Positions 43,599-57,900 of a stretch of 64,000 bases of DNA are shown piece by piece. Position 1 is the first letter of the stretch. The number at the start of each line of letters is the position of its first letter. The stretch lies in the NCBI GenBank assembly GCA_914767885.1, contig CAJZBQ010000034.1, forward strand, positions 1 through 64,000, written 5' to 3'. This DNA comes from Blepharisma stoltei. Lineage: Eukaryota; Ciliophora; Heterotrichea; Heterotrichida; Blepharismidae. The position numbers and the translations under genes are program-made. Below the pieces are notes generated by a model that saw only the letters and a list, made by a program, of their open reading frames with translations, was not told the DNA's origin and searched no databases.

Positions 43599-45681
43599 TT
43601 AACCAGCGTTTTTATCCTTCATTGTTAAAAGAGATTTGCCTTTTTCTTCATCTTCAACAACTTGTTTTGCTCTTATTGATGAAAATGTCAATTTTTCCAC
43701 TGCGAGTGCTGGCATTTCTATAAGCAGCACAAATGGTACCGACATCAAAAAGCAAAACATAAAATACCAAGTTGAGTCTTTAAATATCAAAAAATTGTCT
43801 AAATAAACTGCAGACGTTTGTGCATGATAAATCATATCAATGATATCAGACTGCACCAAATAACAACAAAAAGTCAGTCTTGCTAAAGGAGTCCAAATAT
43901 CTAATGATAAAAATCCTGCCATCCATGTAAAATGTCCTAATAATGCAGGTAAAAATAGCAGTGTAAGTCCTAATCCAAAGACAAATCGGCTGAAAGCTAC
44001 ATAAGCTTCATTTTGTTCATGAGTTCAATGAGGGAAGTTCATATAAGGTCCTGGGTGTTTTGTACTGTCATATTGGACAAAAATAATAATATTAATTAGA
44101 GCAAGGCCTAAAAGGCCTATAAAAAAACGAATTGGTTTATTTTCTAATTTTTTTCCGATTCATACACCTATAGGATCATAATGTTTTTGCTTATGCACGT
44201 ATTGGCGATATGAATAAACAACAATTCCAGTTAAAATACCTAGTGCATATACCCCTATTCTACAATAAGGCTTTACGTAATAATAGTCATAATAATCTCC
44301 CCAGGTCGTTCCTGCAAAGCCTACAGCGTTTAGGGTAAAATGATGAGCAATAACGCCTGAAATTATGATAGAAAATCCAATAAAAAATGTTAAAATTCCC
44401 CAGCCAATATATCTATTGTATTTGTGATATAAATAAATAATTGGCGGAGTGATTATGAAAAATTGCATGTCGTCAGAGAGATACCAGGATTGGCCTAAGC
44501 AATTGCTGCCTTTCCAACCTGGGACTAAATTATTGATAAATAAAATATTTGTCCATCACCATTTTTTGCAATCATTGTTATATACCAGACCTATCTGGCC
44601 TTTTATAAAAAATAATATATTGTAAATATTTATGCAAAAATAATCAAGAAAAGTATATAATAATATTCATTCCACCACAATGGCCCATTTCCCATATGCT
44701 TTTGAAGAGCCCATGAAAATAAAATAACAAATAAATAAACAGGAACTATTCTCAAGTATCTATGGACATAAATTAATAGCCAGTTCATTTTTTTGGGACT
44801 ATTTATTTCGATTATCAATAGATAACTAACCAAAAACCCAGAAATCCAGAAAAAGGTGTCAACAGCAAATGACCCAGACAATACAATAACTGCTACTGGT
44901 TTTGATAGAAAATCAAGAATCTTGTTAGGATTTGCTAAAATAGAAAGGGTCATAGCATTCATTAAGGTGTGCCCAAGAATAACCCATCCTATTGACAAAA
45001 CTCTCATTGCACTTAATATTTCAAGAGTGTCTTTTTTCCCTAATTTTTCTTGACTGCGGCTTAAAAAGAGCTTTTTAGAGTTAGTAATTAGGGAAAAGCA
45101 TAATAAATATTTAGCAGGGGTTGATAATTGTGGAGGCTTTGAATTATTTTCTATTTCGTTTTTCACGAGGTTTTTATTGGAAATTCAATATTCGTAAACT
45201 GTGGCTAGAAGAACTATAGATGCCACTATAGAAGTAAAAATTACATTAAAATAGCACCTGCGCTGTAATCACTTAAGTGGTCATCAATAAATTCTTTAGG
45301 AAACATTATAAATGGACCCTGATTGCTAGCTTTCAATGATACATTATATGACGAAATATCTGATTTTTCTAATAAAAGATGACTAAAAATATTTTGATAG
45401 TCGGCCTCGTTGCATATTTTTGGCCCACATAAAGCTAAAAGCAACGCTGGCTGTGGGGATAGCTCAATCAGCACATACTTTGCGTATGAAAGATCATTGC
45501 AAGAGTCATATTGCCCGAGATTATTAATAGTAAACCCTGAATACATAAACATTTTGGTATAGTTTGTAGGATTTGCAGAAAGCAGATCCTTACCAGACTC
45601 TATAATTTTTGATCATTCTATCTCACATTCAGTCACGGAAGAAGCTGCAAGATTCAGAGAAATGAGCCAAATGAAAATCAT
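43599..45681 (-). CDS. NRF-6-type acyltransferase-3 membrane protein A (one IES, one frame break)
   Basis: A signal peptide (MIFIWLISLNLAASS) leads an N-terminal NRF domain with paired Cys (NNLGQYDSCNDL...LCGPKICNEADY). The acyltransferase-3 region follows with about ten spans (SAMRVLSIGWVILGH, AVDTFFWISGFLVSYL, GQSWYLSDDMQFF). Excision of 83 bp joins GPLWWNEY to NNDCKKWWW, as in paralogue B. A single-base deletion near 45240 (GG to G after AILM) breaks the frame; repaired it would give 666 aa. It may be a pseudogene in the making or a base-call error. It likely transfers acyl groups on membranes. Confidence 0.85.
44581..44663. mobile_element. IES in acyltransferase A (83 bp)
   Basis: TA at 44581-44582 and 44664-44665. 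Excision restores frame; paralogue B has no insertion at this site (its sequence reads GPLWYNGDLYNNDCKD without a break). Confidence 0.92.
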
Positions 45682-46203
45682 TTTTATTTATTTTTGGCAA
45701 CAATTGATCCAGGAAAATGGTGAGAAAATTATTGATTAATTTCGATGATATATACTCTTAATCTTTATTTAGAGGATCTGCACAGCAAGAAGTTTAGATA
45801 GGATTTTAACGATTATTAAGTAATTTTATTCCAGTTAAGCTATTATTCTTGAGGTCTTATTTTATTTAGCTTAGAAATTAATTCACAATTTTATGGCGAA
45901 GTTATAAGTATGTTGAGATAAAAATACTTCTTGTATAGTAGTAAAAATGCATTGCTGAAATTAATAATTCTCTCAAATACAACTTATATATGTGACACTG
46001 ATACCCAAATAACAATTGCAAAAATCAGAATTATTTGCTGAATAAATCAATTTTTAAAAAATTTTTATTATAGAAAATCAAAATTCGAAGAGTTATTAAG
46101 CAAATTGAAATTTTCCCCTATCAAATAATATTTATTTTCATAAATTTTATTATATTTGCTCAACAAATGTAAATTATTGACGCTTTATTTATCATTCTTA
46201 AAG

Positions 46204-48231
46204 CTAAGCATAATAAGGCTTCTTTTCTTGTTCCACCAGTGATATCATCAAAAGTGATTTCTTCTCTTCCACAACAATTTGGCTTTTTGATTTGAAAATT
46301 AATTTTTCTATTTCAAATGCAGGGATTTCAACAAGCATCACAAAAGGAATAGAGCATACAAATAAAAACAAGAAGAACCACGTCAAATCTTTAATCCCAG
46401 AAAATTGATCAAACCACAAAGCTGCTCTTTGGCTTCTATAAGCAATTTCTATCATATTCTGTTGAAGCAAAAACACACAAAAAGTCAGTCTTGAAAATGG
46501 AGTTCATATCTGTGACGATAAAAATCGGGTCATCCACGAAAAGTGGCCTAATAGTGCTGGCAAAAGTAAGCTTGCTAATGCAAAAGTAAAAACCACTCTA
46601 TGAAGTGCTATAAAAGCTTGGTTTTCTTCATCTGTCCAATTTGGGTAAGTTAATTCCATCCCTCCAGGATTTTTAAAAGCGTCATATTGAATGAAAATTA
46701 TAAAGTTTATTAAGGCATAGCCAATAAACCCAACAGTTCATCTTATGCGTCGATTTTCTAGCTTTAATCCGATTCAAACACCAATTGGGTCATATTTTGT
46801 ACCGTTTTCTTTAAACTGCTTATAGGAGTATACTATAAATGCAGATAAAACTCCTATAGCATAAGCTCCAATTCTACAATATGGCTTTGTAAAGTAGTAA
46901 TCCATATAGTTGTTTTCATTCGGCAAAGCAGGAACGACAATATTTAATGTAAAATGATGGGCCACGACTGCTGATATTATTATAGTTAGTCCTATAAAAA
47001 ATACCATGATAGCCCAGCCAATGTATTTATTGTACTTGTGATACAAATAAATGATTGGAGGAGTTATAATAAAAAATTGCATGTCCATCGCTAAATACCA
47101 TCCTTGGCCTAAGCACCCACTCCCTTTCCAATTAGGGACGAAATTATTGATAAAAAGCATACTTGACCACCAGTAATCTTTACAATCATTATTATATAAA
47201 TCTCCATTATACCATAAAGGGCCATTTCCAATATGTTTTTGAAAAGCCCAAAAGAAAAACAAAATAAACAGCATAAGAGGCCAAAGTCTAAAGAGCCTAT
47301 GAATATAAAGCAAAATCCAGCTCATTTTTTTTTCTTCTTTATTTATTTCCACAAGGAGTAAATATCCTAATAAAAACCCAGAAAGCCATAGAAAAGTATC
47401 AACAGCCAAAGTACTTGTAAGAGGGAATATCATAATAGTCAGTTTTGCGATTGTAATTAGTTTATTAAAATTTACTAACGCAGCATTTGATGATATAATA
47501 TTGACAAACTGTCCAAAAATGACCCAACCAATTGCTAAAACTCTAACAGAATTTAAAATTTCAAAGGTGTTTTTTTCTCCAAATTTTTCTTCGCTACGAC
47601 TTTTAAAGATTTTTTTAAAGTTTGTGATTACAGAAAAGCACAGGAACAATTTCAGCAAAAAATTCAGTGCTTCTTGATCTTTTTTAGCTTCTTTTTGAGT
47701 ATATATCCAATAATCTATTCCTGTTCCTATAGCAGCAGTGGAGATTATGACTATGGTGATTGTAAACATAATTGTTTCTCCAGAGCTGTATTTATTGAAA
47801 TGGTCATCTATATACTCTTTAGGAAAAACTATCTTGAGACTGCCTAAAGCTGAGGCTTGAACAATTTTACTAAACGAGGTTTTTAGAATTTCTTCATTTT
47901 TTTCTTCTGGGTCTGCAAGACTTTGCAGCAGTAAATAATAATCAGCTTCAGAGCAAATGGAAGGCCCACATAAGCCCCAGGCAATTATTGGGGAATCACT
48001 TGCCTGTATAAGTGTGAATTTGGAATTGTCTAATTCTAAGCATGAATCATATTGGCCTAACTCATTAGCATTTAAGCCTGTGTATAAAAATTGCTTGCTA
48101 TAATCAGAAGGAGAGGGGCCAATAATTCCTTTCGCTGATTCAAGGATTTTTATCCACTCCCCTTTGCATTGCAGTAGAGTGGATTGTGCTCAAACTGCTC
48201 CAAGAAATAGGAGAATAAAATGAAAATACAT
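46204..48231 (-). CDS. NRF-6-type acyltransferase-3 membrane protein B
   Basis: 675 aa, unbroken once five or more TGAs are read as Trp. It begins with a signal peptide (MYFHFILLFLGAVWAQS), has the Cys-bearing NRF domain (GQYDSCLEL...GLCGPSICSEADYY), and then an acyltransferase-3 multi-span domain (VRVLAIGWVIFGQ, AVDTFLWLSGFLLGYL, GQGWYLAMDMQFFIITPP). It aligns end to end with gene A 0.5 kb downstream, so the two are tandem duplicates. It has no IES, which makes it the reference for A. Confidence 0.93.
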
Positions 48232-49555
48232 TTAATTATTATGAAAATGGATTAAAAAAACATCTAAAAAGCTAAAGCAATCTTGAGTTATAGACTTCAG
48301 GGATTCTTATAGAAATAATTTAAACTTTTAAGAATAGAAAGTGTTTAAGATATTTATTTTTTTGAGTTAAATTTTGCAATATTTTAGCACGTTTAACTCT
48401 CATAAATATTTTGCATCAATAAATAAGACCAAGAATGAGGGATTTTGATGTACTTTTTGTCGTATTACGAATTATAACTGAGATTGCTTAAGGGAGAGAT
48501 AATTTAAAAAGTATATTTCATCAGCATCTAAAATGGAAGATTCATTATTTTCTTAAAGTAAAAAGAACGCATTCATTTCTTTTTGGCTTTAATAATGCAT
48601 AATTCTTGAAGAGAAAGATATTTTAAAATTAATTTTTAATCCTAGAAAGCAAAAACCGAAGGGCTGAGTAAAACGATTTTTGTATATATATTTTTACTTA
48701 TGTTTAAACACAATGAGACTTTAAGGAATTAGTAGGAAATATAATAGAAATTCAGAGCAATTGATAAAAATGAATCTTAAAAATATAGTTTATTTACTCT
48801 GTGAGCGAAAAACTCTTAGAAAAATCCCGATTTTTTGGTTAAAGAAAGAAAACAAAAAGTTAGAAAATCACTCTTAAATTTTAAACTCTTAATACTCTAT
48901 GGCTAGCTAGTTAAAGGCATTCATTCAGCAGAATATAAATTTAATCCTTACTGGCAATTTTAGCAAAGAATTTCCTTATGATTCTGCTTCTTAAAAAACT
49001 GAAACATAATCTTATGCAAAGCTAAATACCATAAACTTTTAATATGGCATATAAATAAAATATAAAGTTTTAATCAAGAAATTATCTGAATAACTAAAAA
49101 GCTTTTAAAATTTTTCTCCAACCATTTTTTGAATTTTGTAACCCAGTTTATAATATTAATTTCAATAAGTGCCTTAATTCCTTACTCTATCCTGAGCCAA
49201 ATTTTTGAAAAAATTTGCCTCACAAATAATCCCCAAAAAATTAAATTCAAGAGTCATATAAATTTTATTATGCTATATTGAGACATAATGCCAGCATGCT
49301 GCTTTTATTCTAAAAAATAATCAAGCTAAAACATACTTTAAATCATCACCTAAATTGAAAGCAGTGGATAAAAAATGCACTTCTAAGTCTGCTGATAAAG
49401 ATCACAGGGATTAATTACATTACTCCAAATAATAATTTAAAAAAATCTATATAGCTTTTGCAATCACAATATTTTATCTAATAATTTTATTCCTCAAATT
49501 AAATATTTTAAGCTACCTTATTCATATACTAATTTATTAGATAATTAATTTTCAC
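48232..49555. other. AT-rich intergenic region with a family B relic
   Basis: 1.3 kb, mostly AT-rich. At 48795-48850 a fragment matches the first ~55 bp of MITE family B (TACTCTGTGAGCGAAAA...AAAAATCCCGATTTTTTGG) without its other end. No gene seen. Confidence 0.55.
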
Positions 49556-51869
49556 TTAAATATGAGAAATAGCTAAAGGATGTGCATACAATTTCCTCCA
49601 CTGGTGTTTCGTATCTTCATTATCTTCTCTAATAGACGCATAATATTCATCATCATCTTTTTCAATATCATATAGCCTTCCACTTATCATTAAAGCCACC
49701 AAAATGCTTCCCATCAGCAATATAAACACCAAAAACGAATGAATCCTCAATTCATTTAACGCAAAAAATCCAATCATAGAAATCTGATAAAAAAGCACAA
49801 AAAGTGAGGCATAAAAAATAACTGACCTTAATAGTCTTCCTTCCCCATGAATTTCTTTACCATGTACACATAATAAATTAAAGGAATCAACCGAGTGTTT
49901 TAAAAAGAAAAAAAATAGCCCGGCTGGAATTACTAATGGGACACTTGAACAAAAGGTCATAACAATCCCAAAAGAAGTAAGCATAAGGGCATAAAAATAG
50001 CCATATTGGAAGACCTGGGACTCGTCTCTTCGCCACTTATCATGCTCATTTAAATCTTTTCGGGTTTGATATCCAAGTCAGATAGAAAAATAGTTCATCC
50101 CTATTTCTGGACCTCTTAATAAATAAAACATGCAGGAATATGTCGCTTTCTGCAGCAAAACATTAATAAAAAACGCCCCAGAATCTGCCAAATGAAGTTC
50201 TCCTAAAATGTCAGCTAAAAGATATTCTCGGTCTTGGAGGATTTTGACAAGGGATTTTGTAGCTGCAAGAGTGACGCCTGGGATTATAAGCATATTTAAA
50301 CTTAAATAGACCACAGAAACATTTAAAATTGAGCTTTGTACGTCAGTATGGCAGTAATGTCTTTCCATATATGCAGAAATATCAATAAGCACCAATAATA
50401 CTTGATTGAGCATAATGATAAATAATGATGGAAAATAAGCTTGGACTAAATTTTCGACAGGCTCTGGCAAGTTATCAAATCATTGAGCATCAGTACCGAT
50501 TATTGATTTTAGCTCAGCTAAAAGAGCAGCTGGGGTAGATAAAAACAGTAAAACCAGAACAGCTAAAAATAACACCCCAACTCTGCGGAAAAAATAAAAA
50601 CCACGTGTTCCGCCTACGTTTACCCAGATTAAATCATAAGGATCTACAGCTCGAGTAACCACAATATCTTTATGCGCTGCATCTTTATCATCAGGAAATC
50701 TTTCAAAAGTGGCTGAAAAAGCACGAAGCCTTTGCAGCCCTTTTCATTTTTCTATAATATTAGAAAGGCCGAGTAAAATAGTTTTCCTTAAGCTGGGGCG
50801 ATAATGATATAAGACTTTTTCTACACTCTCTAGAGAATTAAACGCAATTACAGCATGTCCTGAATTCCAATAAGGAGTCATCGTAGCTTCTTGGATTTCT
50901 TTTTCTATTTCGTCTAGTTCTAATAAATAATGTTCATGATTAAGTGCAGCTCTAGGCAGGCAGCGAACTGGAGGAGGCGGATAATCACTTTCAAACAGAT
51001 TTTTCATGAGAATAGTTTTTTCACGGTCAATTTCGAGTTTAATTAATTTTTGAAAATCTGGGAAAAGGACCACTTCGACAACTCGACCTCCACGGTCTTT
51101 GAGAAATGAATTCATCTGAGTTGCTAAAGCTTCTCCTGATCTGTCAGAAATATCTAAACCTCGGACATGGACTGTTCGAAGTTTAAGCCACTCGTGGTCT
51201 TTTTCATGACTTCTTTCTTTAGCTTTTTCTTGAAGCATGGTACCGACTCTTTTCTTTAGCATAAAAACCATCATAAAAACAGCTGATGAGAATAAATAAA
51301 CCATTCCTACTTGAAACCATGTAGTGTAGCTTGACATATTAGTTGGCGATGAAGTGCTCATGAGTGTGAATTCTTCGGTAGTATTTGTAAATGTAGCTGG
51401 GATTGCGGCAAATAATGAAATCATGGTAAAAATAAATAAAAGCGAGATCATGTAGCGCTGGAATAATAAGTATATGTAGCCTTCCACACCTGTGTATTCA
51501 ATTCAATAAGATTCGTCAAAGTTTCAAAGAATTGGGGAGAAATGGCTAATGACTTGGCCAACTGATGAAAATTTTTCAGAAATTCCAGGAATTTGGATCC
51601 CAAACCTGCGGATTCAGAGTCTATTTCAAAAGATTATACCTATACTGAAAATTCCAGTGTTTAGAAAGATAAGTCTTAACTTAACTTACTAATTATAAAG
51701 CTTAGCGTCCACTACGGGGTTGGCTAAGCCCAGATCTCCGCTCGCCTTTCGCCGCATCGGGCCCACAGACCTCTGGGCCGGTCCGCTTCGATCTCCAGGG
51801 TGCGCCTAGGGGCAAGTGTTGCCGGCTTCGACGGCTTAAAAAGATAAGTCAAAGAGTCCCGACAATCAT
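49556..51869 (-). CDS. TMEM63/OSCA-like mechanosensitive cation channel (one insertion)
   Basis: 712 aa after removing a 175-bp GC-rich insert near the start. It begins MIVGTLWLIFLNTGIFSIG, the extracellular N-terminus and first span, with cytosolic loop sequence LRTVHVRGLD...RSGEALATQMNSF typical of OSCA/TMEM63 proteins, then the conserved 7-span core (SILNVSVVYLSLNMLIIPG, TYSCMFYLLRGPEIGMNYF). About ten TGAs are read as Trp. The family forms osmotically or mechanically gated channels. The insert lies within the ninth-tenth codon, so unexcised copies give no product. Confidence 0.93.
51665..51839. mobile_element. GC-rich insertion with 11-bp direct repeats in OSCA gene (175 bp)
   Basis: AAAGATAAGTC at 51665-51675 and 51840-51850; the TA lies inside the repeat. 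Excision gives MIVGTLWLIFLNTG in frame. On the plus strand TGGCTAAGCCC (near 51721) and GCTTCGATCTCC (near 51786) resemble pol III A and B boxes, as in a tRNA-derived SINE. Confidence 0.88.
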
Positions 51870-52439
51870 CTTTCTAATAAAATTGAAATATTTTTGAATA
51901 AATGGTTTTATATAGAATTTTATGCAATGATATAGAGAAACTTATATAGTATTTCTTTGATTTAGATAATCTTAAATATTTTACAAGGATTACTATTATC
52001 ATTATGAGAATGTAAATCAGATAAAAAAAGGTATAAATTAAGTTGAGGTTTCTTATAATTCTTTTTATTTTGGAAATTTATTGCATTTCTGAAAATAAAA
52101 TATCGAAAAACACGTAAGATTTATTAAATAGTTGACTAAAAAAATGGCTTATTTAAATCTTCGTCTTTTAATTCACTTAATATTGAGATATTAATTAAAT
52201 TCATAGCTATAGCTCTATAATGAAATTTCATTTGTAAATATAATAATATGCAGTCTTATTTAGAAATTGCAATAAAATAGGTTATTTTTTAGGTATTTAA
52301 TTCACCCCTCATTGGTTAAGCAGATCACTTTCAGTCTAACAATATGAAGGTTAAAAATCTTTCTGGGAAATAATTAAAGGATTTCTCTTCTCTTTTCAAA
52401 AGATTCCATGAAACCATCATAAATTGTGATGAATTAATT
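51870..52439. other. Divergent AT-rich spacer
   Basis: No ORF or repeat recognised. It must contain the OSCA promoter. Confidence 0.4.
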
Positions 52440-54210
52440 ATGAGCGCCATCAAAATCTCGAAACTTCCTGTTAAAATTTGCTATAACCCTATTGAATATT
52501 TTTTGATGCAGCCATTAGAAAAAAACAAAAAAATACACATCATCTCTAAATATCTCAGAGTTTTCATTAGAAATTATATCAGAAGATATAGCAAAAAATC
52601 CAAAATCATCTTTATAATTATAATTATTTAGATGGAAATGAGGAAGATTTCCATGGTGGGGAAATTCAAAAAGAAAAAAGAACTAATTATGGAGCTTTTT
52701 AACATTGCTGGAAGCTTGCTTAATGATGATGAGTATTATAACTCTAAATGCTTATTTAAGCATTGCAGGAAAATATTAGAGAAAATTAAACACCACACAC
52801 AAATTGACTATTTTTTTATTGATTATTATTTGTATATGATCCACAACACAAAATTAATCCAAATTGCGGAAAAGATGAGCCTGCCCCAAGGCCAGAAAAC
52901 TTTGAAAGTCCTTATTTTATTGATTTTTTTGGATTTTATTGCAAGCACTTATGTTAATTGGGGAGAATCACATAAGCCAAAAGAATTTCTTAAAAAGACT
53001 ACACAAATTTCGAAAATGGCTTTTAGAAGTGAAGATCATTATGATGGATGGTTGTGCTTTTGCAAGGGATTGATTAATTTTTATGTAAATAATTTTGATA
53101 AGGCAGACATATACTTCAGAACCAGTAAAATATATTTTCAAAGCTCTTGGCCAATTTTTATATCATGCGCTTATGTATTATTATTTAGGATTTTTGTATA
53201 GTACCCAGGCTAAGAATTGATGTAGGGCATCTATTATCTTAAAAAATCTAAAGCCATTTGTAAAAACGCAATTTATTATTGCTTTTAGAAAAAGTATGCT
53301 TTGTCCTTGGATATTTGCCTTATATACCCAATTTCAACTGGAGAATGGAGAAAAGTATTTAAAAAAAAGGTAAAAGTTTATTAAATGGGTCTGGAAAGCG
53401 TTATGATGTTGCATTCTTTAAGCTCAGCATATTTAAATTTGAATTGGAAGAATCTTATGAGTTATTGAAAAAAATTAACGGTGGATTTTATGTTCTTCCT
53501 ATACAAAATCGAATACTTGGATGACTCTATAGTGAAGTTGGATTTTTATATTTTTTATTTGGAGATACAAAACAAGCTGAAAAGTTATTTTAGCAGGATT
53601 AATTTAGATGTGATAAAAAGCATCTGATTTATTTAACCTCTTAAATGTTTGTGTTCTCTTAGTAATGTTTTACATCTTTACATCCCGTTTCAAAAAAGCT
53701 GAAGAAGTCTTAAACATTTTAGCAGAAAAATATAATCATTTTGTTTCTGATGTCAAATTTTTTATTGATATGGCAAGAGTAGCCCTACACATTTTTTCTG
53801 GCGATGGTTTATTAAGAAACGATCAAGCATTTGAAGGTATAAAAAATGAAATTCGAACATTAACCCTTCCCCCCCCCTGCTCCGAAAGCATGAAAACTTT
53901 TTTTCAAACTTTTCAAAAAGCCTGTAATGAATCAAAATTTTGGAATGATTTACTTGAAAAACTATTCGACACAATAATTTCACAATTCCCACACAGAAAC
54001 CCTCTTTTTGCATATATATACCAGCTCAAATCTAAGCTTGAAGAAAACTTAGGAAATCATGAGGAAGCTAGAGAATGTTTATTTAAATCTTTGGAAATAT
54101 TGAGAAAGTTTGTATCGCCAAAAAACATTCAAGTCATAAAGACCGAAGAAAAAATTGTGGAGATAGAAAAAGAAATAAAGCCGCGTCACAACAAACAAAT
54201 TTGCTTCTAA
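52440..54210 (+). pseudogene. Degenerate helical-repeat (TPR-like) gene
   Basis: Protein-like segments in one orientation: 52440-53201 (MSAIKISKLPVK... with a TAG at 52629, ...NFDKADIYFRTSKIYF), 53284-53593 (LLKKINGGFYVLPIQNRILGW, FLFGDTKQAEKLF), and 53665-54210 (SRFKKAEEVLNILAEKYNHF, NLGNHEEARECLFKSLEIL). The pairs of helices with YFLFGDxKQAEKLF and GNHEEARECLFKSLE look like tetratricopeptide repeats. Stops (52629, ~53199, 53591) and an apparent one-base loss in a run of eight A near 53370 separate them. Some breaks could be unrecognised IESs; I could not restore one frame. Confidence 0.55.
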
Positions 54211-54944
54211 TAGATCTCGCATTTTTAATCTGCAGTTTTATTATAATTTTCATTTTTTTTAAAATATTACTTTTAATTTAAACTTGAAACGCACCTTAAA
54301 GACACTTTAAGCACATAAATCTTTAGAATTATTTGCGAAATTTTGATAAACATATGCTTAGAGGATTATGAAAATAAAATTTTAAATATTAATTTCATGA
54401 TAAGAAGAACTTTTCATCATTTTATATCTCGTATTTACTTATGAAGGTTCCTATTGAAATTTTGCCATTACTCTTTTATAGTAAAACCATAAAATTATTA
54501 GATCAAAGCAATAATTAAAAAATATAAGTCGATTTGCTAATTCTTTAATTTGTTAAATTTCTAAATAATCCTTAAGAATTTTATTTATTTGTATAAAAAT
54601 ATAACTTGCTATTGGTTTTATGCTCATTATTTATAAGTGAACACTGAGAAATTAAAAATTGTAATAAAATTTGACTTCAAAGCGAATAATCTGTAATATT
54701 TTTATTTTATGTTACAACATTTTAAATATATATACATACACGAAAACTCAAAAAAGACGAATTAATTTTTATAAAAAGTAATATTCTCCTTAATAATGGA
54801 GATTTTTATATTAAATAAAATGAATTTATTCATAATATTTTGGAGAAAAGCTCCAGCAATTCAAAATTTTTAAAACATATTTGCATTTTGAATAATGCGT
54901 TTTTTTAAAGAGTAATAAAAAACTAATCATTAATTTAAATAGGA
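54211..54944. other. AT-rich spacer upstream of receptor 1
   Basis: About 730 bp with no ORF or repeat seen. It should hold the receptor 1 promoter. Confidence 0.4.
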
Positions 54945-57900
54945 ATGTTCCAGCTAGCTATCAAGCTGATATTTTACCTATTTGTAAATCTTGCATTAAC
55001 TCAATACCTCAATGTTCCTATTTTATACAGTCAATTTACTCCTACTGCAATAAAAGATGTTGTCTTGAATCAATATAATTGCCCAAATCTTAGCTCATTG
55101 CCTTGCAAATCCAACCCTAATGCATTTTATATCCCAATGGAAATAAATGATGTGAATGATTTTGAAGAGCTGATCGCAGGCTCAGACATCACGTATTTAT
55201 TTGACTTGACATTTTCAACTATTATGAGCTCTCATATCAGTGCATATGCCAAACCATATAACTTTATGCATTTAGTATATGGGTTTATTCCAGACAATCG
55301 GCCTCAGCTTACATATTTTTCTGATACTTCAGAAATTATTATAAGAAATGCCGCGGTGTCATTTGTGAAACATTATGGGTGGCAAAAAGCTGTGGTTTTT
55401 TTAAGTCAAGAGCTTAATGGGATGGATTTTAAGGATGTAAATGATATAGAAGTTGTTTATCAAGCAATCCTTCCCTCAAGGATTTCGTATGAAGCGATAT
55501 CTATTATTGTATCTAAAGAAGTAAAGCCGTTAGGGGTTAAAACTATTATTATCGCAACTAATGAAAAAATTTCAAAATTAATACAAAAAGCAATAGAAGC
55601 AGCTGATATGAACAAGGAAGGCTATGTCTTCATTTTTCTCCATCAAAGCGCATGAACTGCATACCTTGAAGGGGCTATTTTGATAGAACAATACGACTGG
55701 ACACCTACAGGTGTAGAAAATTATATAGAAATACTAATTAACAATACAACAATTTTTTTGCTGATGTTTATGAATATGGACATAATACAAGGAGCCTTTT
55801 CATTATATGCATTTTATGCGTTTCTAATTAATGGAGTCAATATAGAAAGATTTTACCTTTTCAATATATAGCTTTTCCTTTAATTTTGCTTTTTGTAATA
55901 ATAGCAGGATAGATCTTACGCAAAATTAGTTGAAGCATAGCATCTTTGCAGTGTTGCATTCTATAAGCATTTCTCTCTTTGCAAATTATTATTATAATAG
56001 TGAATTAGTAAAGATAATAGCAGAAAAATAAAATGAAAATGCCAAATTTTGATGCATAAACGAGATAACTGTTATTCTTTACAATTGATATCACTATAGA
56101 AAGCAAATATATATAAAGCACTATACAAAATAGTGAGCTAGTACCTTTCGGAAACATTACAAGCAGCGTTGTTAATTTATATTCTTCTCCTATGTTTCCA
56201 GGAGGTACTAATAATATCCCAGACAATTCCAGGCTAAAAATACCTATCAGCATTGCTGGAGGGATAAGCAACCCTGATGGTTCCACTTATGATTTTAACG
56301 CAAACTGCCATAAAGGCTCAGTTTATGCGGCAAATTCAATAAACACTAATTCAAAAATCCTCGAAAATTTTCAGCTAGTAATTAACAATATAACAGATTG
56401 TGGAACTTCTTATTTTGATAGTGACTACGCAACTAGCTGTTTTAGCAAGCATTTAGAGGACTTAGGCTATTTTCATGTTTCCCCTCAACAAGTTGCAATG
56501 ATAGAAGGCACAATGACAGTTTTCCAGTCTTTAAATATTTCAATCCCTGTGCTTGGTACTCAATCATGCCCTAAATTAAAAGATGATGATAATCTTCAGT
56601 ATATAGCATATTTTTTGCTTTAGATCACTATATAGCCAAACAATTAACAGTCAATACGATTAAGCAGAATTAGGTATTTGAAGCAAAATGAATTGCTTTG
56701 CCATTTTAAAATTAATAATCAAAACGATCTAAAGCTGAGAAAGTGACATACAAGTGTGTCCTTTTCTAATACTTATACTGCAAGTGCAGTTGTTCTACTA
56801 TTAACTTGGTTTAGAATTGCCAAATGCTCTCTGCTATATCTAGACACAAATTGGGGTCTTAGCTTTAAAAATCAATTCGTCAGTCAAGCAGAAAAGTATA
56901 ATCTTGAAATTTTAAACAAAAATCAAGCAGTTCCTAGCGGATATAATGGCACCGATAAATCATTTATCCAAGAAATTGTTGATTTAAAGTCAAGATATGT
57001 CATAATTGAAGTCTCAAATACTGAAATTTTTTCAGTACTTAATGCTTTTTATGACTTAGGAATGAGAAAAGGTGACCTTTATTTTATTTTTGGAGAAGGG
57101 AGTTTCAGAGCTTCAGAAGCAAATATTTTGCATCAAGATTCTTATAAAAGCATCACAGAACTTGTAGAAGGGTCCCTTTATGTCACATTTTTATCGTATT
57201 ATGGAGTTTTTGGGAAACAGATTTATAATGATTTTTTGCAAGAATTTGGGTTTACTTATGACTACATGTGCTTATTTTATGACGCGACTTATTTAGGAGC
57301 GTATGCTATTGATTCTATGATAAGCAGAGGGTTTAATTTAAACAGCTCAGGAATTGAAGAATGGGTAAGAAAAGTCCAATTCACAGGGTGCTCAGGAAAT
57401 GTGCAAATAAGCAAAAGTGGTAATGATAGGTCAACGGTGAAGGTTGGGACTTACAATTTGATAAAAAATAACTCAGAATGGCAATTAGTTTTAACTGGGA
57501 TTTATGATCCTACTAAAGTGGTTGTTTTTGAGATGATTGAAGGAATTTCATGATATTCAGATAATAAAGGAATTCTACCTAGTGAAATTATAGGGGCTGA
57601 TTTATCATGTCCATTTAAATCAGATGAAGTCCGATCTTTTCTTTATGGCTACTTAATTCTTCTTATTATAGGAGGAATTTTTTTATATCTATTTACAATA
57701 AATGAAAGCATTCATACTTTTTAGCCATTTTCTATTTACTATCTGAATATAGGATAACGGTAATCAATAGGAATGTTTATAATCTCTATAAGTAGGTATA
57801 ATTTTTGATTTATTCTTTATTTACAAAAGCTTTGAATATTCTCCAATTGGGCAATTTCCAATGATAATAGAAAAAGCTGAAGAAAATATTTTCGATCAAA

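Noticed and set aside
51700..51840. GC-rich segment considered as an rRNA or tRNA fragment
   Set aside because: No cloverleaf and no rRNA core motifs, and it sits inside the OSCA start with an 11-bp duplication, so it is an insertion.
53762..54013. Minus-strand frame opposite the TPR-like segment
   Set aside because: Antisense to the helical-repeat frame with no motif of its own.
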